Assembly: GCA_026713745.1 (NCBI GenBank)
Contig: JAPONU010000212.1
Span: 1-5,578, forward strand
From: a bacterium
GTDB taxonomy: Bacteria > Actinomycetota > Acidimicrobiia > Acidimicrobiales > CATQHL01
Length of the DNA stretch: 5,578 nt
Reading direction: 5' to 3'
Below are positions 1-3,450 of the stretch, piece after piece (the stretch's first letter is position 1; each line of letters starts with the position of its first letter). The translations under genes were made by a program, and so were the position numbers. Under the pieces are notes generated by a model. That model was not told the DNA's origin. It made no database searches and worked only from the letters and a program-made list of their open reading frames with translations.

Positions 1-411
1 CATCGGCGGGTTCGGCATCTCCCCGCATTGGAGCCAACCCGGACCGGAGCAACAAACCCCGACCCGGCACACACCCACAGCAAGCGCCTCCCGATCCGGA
101 CCGGCAGACGCACAACACCCCAGCCTTCGTTGAGCGGGATCGAAGTGCGCAGGATTGTTGAGCCACATCAACCCAGAGTGGCAGGTCCACTCGGACCGAC
201 GTTGTTGAGCGACCGCCGACGTCGACCGGTGCTGCGGAGTTCTCGGGCGGGATTCGATGAGCAAGCACAGTGATGAGCGAGCACAGTGATGAGCGAGCAC
301 AGTGATGAGCGAGCACAGTGTCGAGAGTGTCCGTGTCGACCTCGCGGGGCAAAACCCTGGCAGAGGACAGCGCCATCGGGCACGTTGCATGTCTCCACGC
401 GTCCCGCGGCG
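1..411. other. Gene-free left flank
   Basis: I see no convincing gene here. Plus frame 1 is open from the window edge to a stop at 271-273, but its translation is Arg/Pro/Thr-rich, low in hydrophobic residues, and matches no family I know. Plus frame 2 closes at 136-138, and could be the tail of a gene entering from the left, but there is too little to judge. The stretch contains three scattered GTTGAGC heptamers (129-135, 157-163, 204-210) without regular spacing, and a 16-bp tandem repeat listed separately. It lies downstream of the minus-strand toxin gene that ends at 412, so it should hold that operon's transcription end, but I found no clear terminator hairpin. Confidence 0.5.
256..319. 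repeat. 16-bp tandem repeat, four units
   Basis: Four head-to-tail copies of GATGAGCGAGCACAGT lie at 256-271, 272-287, 288-303 and 304-319. Only the first copy differs, with A instead of G at 264. There are no spacers, so it is not a CRISPR array. A 16-bp period is not a multiple of three and no plausible gene covers it, which argues against a coding repeat. It looks like a minisatellite (VNTR-like) array downstream of the toxin-antitoxin operon. Confidence 0.95.
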
Positions 412-843
412 TCAGCCCTCAGCATCTATGCGGGGATCCACGACTGGTAGGAGCCGTGTCTGCTGCGCCCAGGCGGTGATCCGGCGGTCCGTCGTGGCGA
501 GGCGCAGCCCAGCCAGCATGGCCGTGGTGACGATCAACTGGTCGGCCGGGTCGTTGTGGAATCCGGTGGTCATCAGCAGGACCGACTCGACGGCGACGTC
601 GCCGCCTATGGGGATCTCCCGGAGGCCCGAATGCAGCCGCTCGCGGCGCCAGACGGCGGGATGGCATCCCAAGTCGATCCGCCCGTGATGATGCAGGCGA
701 GCGGTTTCCACGAAGGTCACCGTGGAAACGGCGACGTCGCCGTCGACGAGCCCGGATTCGACCTCCTCCTTGAACGAATCGGTGATGTCCGCGCTGTCGA
801 CGGTGAGCCGGAGCAGGACGTTGGTGTCCAGCAGGAGGCTCAC
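412..843 (-). CDS. vapC: PIN-domain toxin of type II TA module
   Basis: This is a 143-residue PIN-domain protein, the usual length for a VapC-type toxin. Such toxins are Mg2+-dependent endoribonucleases that cut tRNA, rRNA or mRNA and arrest growth when the antitoxin is degraded. The PIN signature is visible: LLLDTNVLL at the N-terminus with D6, E46 in FVETA, D101 in DPADQLIV (with D98 nearby), and D119 in ATTDRRI, so the acidic active site appears intact. The start is GTG at 843. The antitoxin's TGA is in the same frame only five codons upstream (TCA TCC GCT CCA GCA), so no earlier start exists. No Shine-Dalgarno sequence precedes the GTG, so translation is probably coupled to the antitoxin. 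The target RNA cannot be read from the sequence. Confidence 0.9.
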   Translation of the reverse strand: MSLLLDTNVLLRLTVDSADITDSFKEEVESGLVDGDVAVSTVTFVETARLHHHGRIDLGCHPAVWRRERLHSGLREIPIGGDVAVESVLLMTTGFHNDPADQLIVTTAMLAGLRLATTDRRITAWAQQTRLLPVVDPRIDAEG

Positions 844-858
844 TGCTGGAGCGGATGA

Positions 859-1152
859 TCAGGCATCGCGATCGACGATGCCTCCGGGATCGGCCAGCAT
901 CTCCCAGTCGTCGGCGGGAATGGCCGGATCGCCGTCGATGTCCGCAATGATCCGCAGCTGGCCCCGGCAGGATCCGACCAATGCCGGTCGCTCCGAGCGG
1001 AACGGGCTGACCCGTACGACCGGACGCCGATGCTTGGTCACGACGATCTCGGTTCCGGTTCCCTGCACCTCGTCCATGAGACGCAGGCAATTCGTCTTGA
1101 ACTCGCCGGCGGGCACCGTCCGTTCGCTCGAGTCGAGGGGTGAGATCGTCAT
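859..1152 (-). CDS. Phd/YefM-type antitoxin
   Basis: This 97-residue protein is the likely antitoxin of the PIN toxin that follows it. The N-terminal part shows a Phd/YefM pattern: VPAGEFKTNCLRLMDEV, then EIVVTKHRRPVVRVSPF. This fold dimerises and binds the operon's operator. The C-terminal part (GSCRGQLRIIADID, then ADDWEML) resembles the tail with which Phd-type antitoxins wrap and inhibit PIN toxins. I chose ATG at 1152 because the Phd fold begins just after it and a TATACT box ends 6 nt upstream. The longer frame up to 1299 would run through that promoter and adds unrelated sequence. The stop is TGA, 15 nt before the toxin's GTG and in the same frame. Regulation is probably by antitoxin binding to the palindrome at 1161-1184. 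Confidence 0.88.
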   Translation of the reverse strand: MTISPLDSSERTVPAGEFKTNCLRLMDEVQGTGTEIVVTKHRRPVVRVSPFRSERPALVGSCRGQLRIIADIDGDPAIPADDWEMLADPGGIVDRDA

Positions 1153-1158
1153 GCCGCA

Positions 1159-1184
1159 AGTATAGTCATAAATATCTGACCATA
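1159..1184 (-). promoter_or_regulatory. Antitoxin promoter with overlapping inverted repeat
   Basis: On the minus strand a TATACT -10 box (1159-1164) ends 6 nt before the antitoxin ATG, so the transcript would start at or next to the start codon. Overlapping it is an inverted repeat in an AT-rich island: TATAGTCA (1161-1168) and TGACCATA (1177-1184), 7 of 8 arm positions matching, with an 8-bp centre. Its position is what autoregulation by a Phd-type antitoxin needs. I see no good -35 box. Operator function is inferred. Confidence 0.6.
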
Positions 1185-1308
1185 AGCCCGCCACAAGGTC
1201 GTGACCGGAGGTGAGAGGACTGGATGCAATCTCGCGGCCGGGAGCGCACAGCAGCGATTGGCGGGCCCCAGAGCCGTTGTGCGCGGGTTCGCGTCCCACA
1301 CGCTGCGC

Positions 1309-1719
1309 TCAGGGGACGATCGTGAAGGTGCCTCCGTCCAGCGGGCGGATGACGCCGAAGTGCCTCCGATCCAGAGTCAGGACGGTGCGAGTCCGGAAGC
1401 GCTGCGCGAGCACTGCGATGGAGGCGTCGGCAAGACCGATGCCGAGGTCCCTGTAGCGCTCGATCACCCGTCGCGCCGCCACCACGTCGCGGGCATCCAT
1501 CCCCGCAAGTTCGTAGGCACCCCCCGACAGTTCGGTCAGCACGGCCAACTCGGCGTCGGTGCCCTTGCGGGTCGCGACCAGATAGTCCACCTCGGCCAGG
1601 ACGTAGGGAGAGACAACCATCACCGGATCGTGGGCGCCGATCCACGCCGTCACCGCTTCGTGCTGTGAACCGGACTCGCTGAAAAAGGCGATGAGCCCGC
1701 TGGTGTCGGCGATGATCAT
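1309..1719 (-). CDS. vapC: PIN-domain toxin (VapC type)
   Basis: This 136-residue PIN-domain protein is the toxin of the upstream ribbon-helix-helix antitoxin. VapC-type proteins are metal-dependent RNases. Four conserved acidic positions are visible: D5 in IIADTSGLIAFF, E43 in PYVLAEVDYL, D98 in GLADASIAVLA, and D117 in LTLDRRHFG, so it looks catalytically intact. The C-terminus (RRHFGVIRPLDGGTFTIVP) ends as many VapC proteins do, with a short final strand. Its ATG at 1719 overlaps the antitoxin stop codon as ATGA (1716-1719), a classic coupling arrangement. Only a weak GGCGAG precedes the start (1722-1727). It is clearly different in sequence from the other PIN toxin in this window, so the two are not a recent duplication. 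Confidence 0.93.
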   Translation of the reverse strand: MIIADTSGLIAFFSESGSQHEAVTAWIGAHDPVMVVSPYVLAEVDYLVATRKGTDAELAVLTELSGGAYELAGMDARDVVAARRVIERYRDLGIGLADASIAVLAQRFRTRTVLTLDRRHFGVIRPLDGGTFTIVP

Positions 1720-1925
1720 CGCTCGCCGAAACCGTCCATGTAGTCGTCCACTCGCTCGGCCCAGGCGCTGTCACCGGGAATGATCCCCGGGCGGGGCTTG
1801 GGGCGCGAGATCGCGTCCTGTATGGCTTGGCGTATCACCTCCGCCTCGGAGCACGAACGCTGCCGCGCAAGCCGCTCCACGCCGTTCTTCAGCGTCTCCG
1901 GCAAGTACACCGTCGTCTTATTCAT
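1716..1925 (-). CDS. vapB: Ribbon-helix-helix antitoxin (VapB/CopG type)
   Basis: This 69-residue protein is the antitoxin of the following PIN toxin. Residues 2-8 (NKTTVYL) form the expected DNA-binding beta strand, followed by helix A (PETLKNGVERLARQR) and, after SCSEAEV, helix B (IRQAIQDAI). This is the ribbon-helix-helix layout, in which a dimer inserts a two-stranded ribbon into the operator. The C-terminal part from about residue 43 (RPGIIPGDSAWAERVDDYM) is proline-rich and then amphipathic, and should be the toxin-neutralising segment. ATG at 1925 is the natural start: the strand begins at once and a palindrome with a -10-like box lies directly upstream. The stop overlaps the toxin start by four bases. 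Confidence 0.92.
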   Translation of the reverse strand: MNKTTVYLPETLKNGVERLARQRSCSEAEVIRQAIQDAISRPKPRPGIIPGDSAWAERVDDYMDGFGER

Positions 1926-1926
1926 G

Positions 1927-1938
1927 CCATATATGGTA
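1927..1938 (-). promoter_or_regulatory. vapB promoter with palindrome
   Basis: CCATATATGG at 1927-1936 is a perfect 10-bp palindrome just upstream of the antitoxin ATG (1923-1925). On the minus strand TACCAT (1933-1938) fits a TANNNT -10 box and is followed by 7 nt before the ATG, which predicts a leaderless transcript. A repressor bound to the palindrome would cover both the -10 box and the transcription start, as expected for antitoxin autoregulation. No clear -35 box is visible and the binding protein is inferred. Confidence 0.5.
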
Positions 1939-1994
1939 CCACCGCCAGCACTACCGCGAGCGACGCCGAGCCGGCCTTCATGGAGCGGGTCGGG

Positions 1995-2009
1995 CGTGCC
2001 TTCGGCACG
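1995..2009. other. Perfect hairpin in the divergent intergenic region
   Basis: CGTGCC (1995-2000) and GGCACG (2004-2009) form a perfect 6-bp stem around TTC. It lies between the divergent vapB and VOC genes, upstream of the proposed VOC promoter. A second, wide inverted repeat flanks it: GAGCCGGC at 1968-1975 and GCCGGCTC at 2031-2038. No T tract follows on either strand, so it is not a convincing terminator. It may be an operator or a relic. Confidence 0.35.
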
Positions 2010-2059
2010 ATCGGTGACCGGCGGCGAGTAGCCGGCTCAGCGAGGCGGTCGGTCTGGTC

Positions 2060-2072
2060 TAGCGTCGGGGGC
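2060..2072 (+). promoter_or_regulatory. Candidate leaderless promoter of the VOC gene
   Basis: TAGCGT (2060-2065) fits the TANNNT pattern of GC-rich actinobacterial -10 boxes and is followed by exactly 7 nt (CGGGGGC) before the ATG at 2073. The spacing matches that of the two antitoxin promoters in this window. The G-run is only one base from the ATG, too close to act as a Shine-Dalgarno. No -35 box is obvious. Confidence 0.4.
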
Positions 2073-2534
2073 ATGCTCACCGACGGGCTCGACCACGTCG
2101 CCGTCCTCACCAACGACGCCGATCGTCTGCAGCGCTTCTACATCGACATCTTCGGCGCGACCGTCGAGCGTGACGGGCCGGAGATGCCCGGCGGGCCGCG
2201 GATGGTCATCCTCCGCATCGGTGCCGGTACCGAGTTGAACGTCTTCGAGATCGAGGGGAACACGCAGGCCGACCACCAGACCCCCATGTTCGGTCGCGGC
2301 AGGCTCGACCACCTCGGCCTGCGAGCACCGGACATCGAGACGTTCGACGAGATCCGCCGCCGCCTCATGGCCGCGGGTGCCACCGACGGGTTCGTCACCG
2401 ACTTCGGGCCGAAGCTCAGCGTCTTCTTCCGTGACCCCGACCGGATGGAGTGCGAGGTGCTGGTGGCCAACCCCGACGCTGTCCCGGGCCGGTACAACCC
2501 GCCGGGGACGCCCGCCGCTCGCTACCGGTCCTGA
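2073..2534 (+). CDS. VOC-superfamily (glyoxalase-fold) protein
   Basis: This 153-residue cytoplasmic protein has the two beta-alpha-beta-beta-beta modules of the vicinal oxygen chelate superfamily. Module one begins at LDHVAVLTND and contains RFYIDIFGATV. Module two begins at LDHLGLRAPD and ends with FFRDPDRMECEVL. The four likely metal ligands are present: H8, E59 (ELNVFEIEG), H80 and E128. This His/Glu set is typical of glyoxalase I, methylmalonyl-CoA epimerase and related lyases or dioxygenases, but the sequence does not decide which reaction or substrate applies. The frame is open back to 1827, but that part overlaps the antisense vapB gene and its promoter and adds Arg-rich non-domain sequence. 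ATG at 2073 starts right before the first strand. The SDR gene follows after 124 bp, with its own promoter. Confidence 0.85.
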   Translation: MLTDGLDHVAVLTNDADRLQRFYIDIFGATVERDGPEMPGGPRMVILRIGAGTELNVFEIEGNTQADHQTPMFGRGRLDHLGLRAPDIETFDEIRRRLMAAGATDGFVTDFGPKLSVFFRDPDRMECEVLVANPDAVPGRYNPPGTPAARYRS

Positions 2535-2536
2535 CG

Positions 2537-2609
2537 GGTGCCGCCGCTGACTCGACGCGGCACCGGTCACGTCGATCAGTCGTCGCGGTGCCGCCGTATC
2601 GGAGGCGGC
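2537..2609 (+). terminator. Nested hairpins after the VOC gene, terminator-like
   Basis: Two bases after the TGA, GGTGCCGC (2537-2544) and GCGGCACC (2557-2564) form a perfect 8-bp GC-rich stem with a 12-nt loop. A second copy of GGTGCCGC at 2587-2594 could pair with the same 2557-2564 arm instead. GCCGCC (2590-2595) and GGCGGC (2604-2609) form a third 6-bp stem. There is no T tract, so this would be a U-less terminator, as is common in GC-rich bacteria, or an mRNA 3' end stabiliser. Confidence 0.45.
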
Positions 2610-2612
2610 CAG

Positions 2613-2626
2613 ATCACTACAGTGAT
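2613..2626 (+). promoter_or_regulatory. SDR promoter -10 box inside a perfect palindrome
   Basis: ATCACT (2613-2618) and AGTGAT (2621-2626) are perfect inverted arms separated by AC. A TACAGT -10 box (2618-2623) lies inside it. The start of transcription would fall near 2630, giving a leader of about 29 nt. A palindrome centred on the -10 box suggests repression by a dimeric regulator. No regulator gene is in the window, so its identity is unknown. Confidence 0.5.
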
Positions 2627-2644
2627 TCCCCGCCGCCGATCATG

Positions 2645-2652
2645 GGAAGGGG
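2645..2652 (+). promoter_or_regulatory. Ribosome binding site of the SDR gene
   Basis: GGAAGGGG lies 6 nt before the ATG at 2659 and is the clearest Shine-Dalgarno in the window. It fixes the SDR start. It also overlaps a six-codon frame that starts with ATG at 2642 (MGRGTR) and stops at 2660-2662, overlapping the SDR start as ATGA. Confidence 0.7.
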
Positions 2653-2658
2653 AACACG

Positions 2659-3411
2659 ATGAGTGCCTGGACGCTGGAGGGGATCAAGCTGCCCGGTTAC
2701 GCGGGACGGGTGGCGGTGGTGACCGGGGCGGCGCGCAACATCGGCCGGGCCATCGCCGAGGCGATGCGCGAGCAGGGCGCGCAGGTGGCGCTGCTGGACA
2801 TGGACTGGGAGGGTGCGGATCTGCCGGATGACCCGGGAATGCTGGCGCTCGACTGCGACGTCGCCGACGAGGCGGCGGTGGATGCGGCGATCAGCGAGGT
2901 GGAGGCCAGGTTCGGGGCGCCGTCGATCCTCGTGAACAACGCTGGGATCCTGGGGCCCGCCGGGGTCCCCAACACCAGCCTGGAGGAGTGGCAACGGGTC
3001 TTCGACGTGAACTCCACCGGGGCGTTCCTGTGCATCCGCCGGGTCTTGCCGGCCATGCGGGAGGCCCGCTACGGCCGCATCATCAACGTCGGATCCAACT
3101 CCGGCAAGATGGGCAGCCTCTCGGGGGTGACGGCCTATGCCGCCTCCAAGGGCGCCGTGCACACACTGGCGAAGGCGGTGGCGCCGGAGGTGGCCAAGGA
3201 GGGCATCACCGTCAACGCCTTGGCGCCGTCCATGGTCCACAGCCGCATGACCGAGCGGCCCAATATGGATCAGTACGCCGCCCTGGTGCTGGTGGGGCGG
3301 ATGGGAACCCCGAGCGACGTGGCCTACGCCGCCCTGTTCCTGGGGAGTTCGGCCGCCTCGTTCATCACCGCCGAGGTGATGGACGTCAACGGCGGCTACT
3401 ACATCGACTGA
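2659..3411 (+). CDS. Short-chain dehydrogenase/reductase (classical SDR)
   Basis: This 250-residue protein is a complete classical SDR, an NAD(P)-dependent alcohol/ketone oxidoreductase with one Rossmann domain, usually a cytoplasmic tetramer. The cofactor loop is TGAARNIG (22-29), in which Asn27 replaces the usual middle glycine, a variant seen in the family. D47 at the end of strand two favours NAD(H) over NADP(H). NNAG is at 93-96. The catalytic set is N118, S146 (INVGS), Y160 and K164 (YAASK). The C-terminus shows the expected FITAEVMDVNGG. Similarity to FabG-like and 2,5-diketo or hydroxysteroid-type SDRs is general, and the substrate cannot be assigned. The start is fixed by GGAAGGGG 6 nt upstream. 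The gene has its own promoter and converges on the large repeat-protein gene. Confidence 0.95.
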   Translation: MSAWTLEGIKLPGYAGRVAVVTGAARNIGRAIAEAMREQGAQVALLDMDWEGADLPDDPGMLALDCDVADEAAVDAAISEVEARFGAPSILVNNAGILGPAGVPNTSLEEWQRVFDVNSTGAFLCIRRVLPAMREARYGRIINVGSNSGKMGSLSGVTAYAASKGAVHTLAKAVAPEVAKEGITVNALAPSMVHSRMTERPNMDQYAALVLVGRMGTPSDVAYAALFLGSSAASFITAEVMDVNGGYYID

Positions 3412-3414
3412 GTC

Positions 3415-3450
3415 GGCTGCGGGGAACCCCGGCACCGCCGGACCGCAGTC
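3415..3450. terminator. Hairpin between convergent genes
   Basis: The 39-bp gap between the SDR stop and the stop of the convergent repeat-protein gene is mostly a two-tier hairpin. The outer stem is CTGCGG (3417-3422) with CCGCAG (3443-3448). The inner stem is CCGGC (3429-3433) with GCCGG (3437-3441) around ACC. It could act on both strands. There is no T tract in either direction, so termination is inferred from position and structure. Confidence 0.45.

Noticed and set aside
28..273. Plus-strand 81-residue reading frame in the left flank
   Set aside because: Arg/Pro/Thr-rich translation without domain character, and no ribosome binding site; the frame runs into a noncoding tandem repeat.
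256..319. CRISPR-like direct repeats
   Set aside because: The units are contiguous, 16 bp long and without spacers, so it is a simple tandem repeat.
859..861. TGA between antitoxin and toxin as a selenocysteine codon
   Set aside because: Neither family uses selenocysteine there and the codon lies at a domain boundary; an ordinary stop is the simple reading.
1153..1299. N-terminal extension of the Phd-type antitoxin
   Set aside because: It would translate through the -10 box and inverted repeat, and adds sequence unrelated to the Phd fold.
1161..1938. Shared ACCATA in the two antitoxin operators as evidence of co-regulation
   Set aside because: Six bases in AT-rich promoter islands are easily chance, and the two antitoxins have different DNA-binding folds.
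1827..2072. N-terminal extension of the VOC protein
   Set aside because: It overlaps the antisense vapB gene and its promoter, and its Arg-rich translation is outside the VOC fold, which starts just after 2073.
2073..3411. VOC and SDR genes as one operon
   Set aside because: They are 124 bp apart with a terminator-like structure and a separate promoter between them, so co-transcription is not supported, although read-through is not excluded.
2617..3435. Minus-strand 272-residue frame opposite the SDR gene
   Set aside because: His/Arg/Gly-rich shadow of an unmistakable SDR with all catalytic residues.
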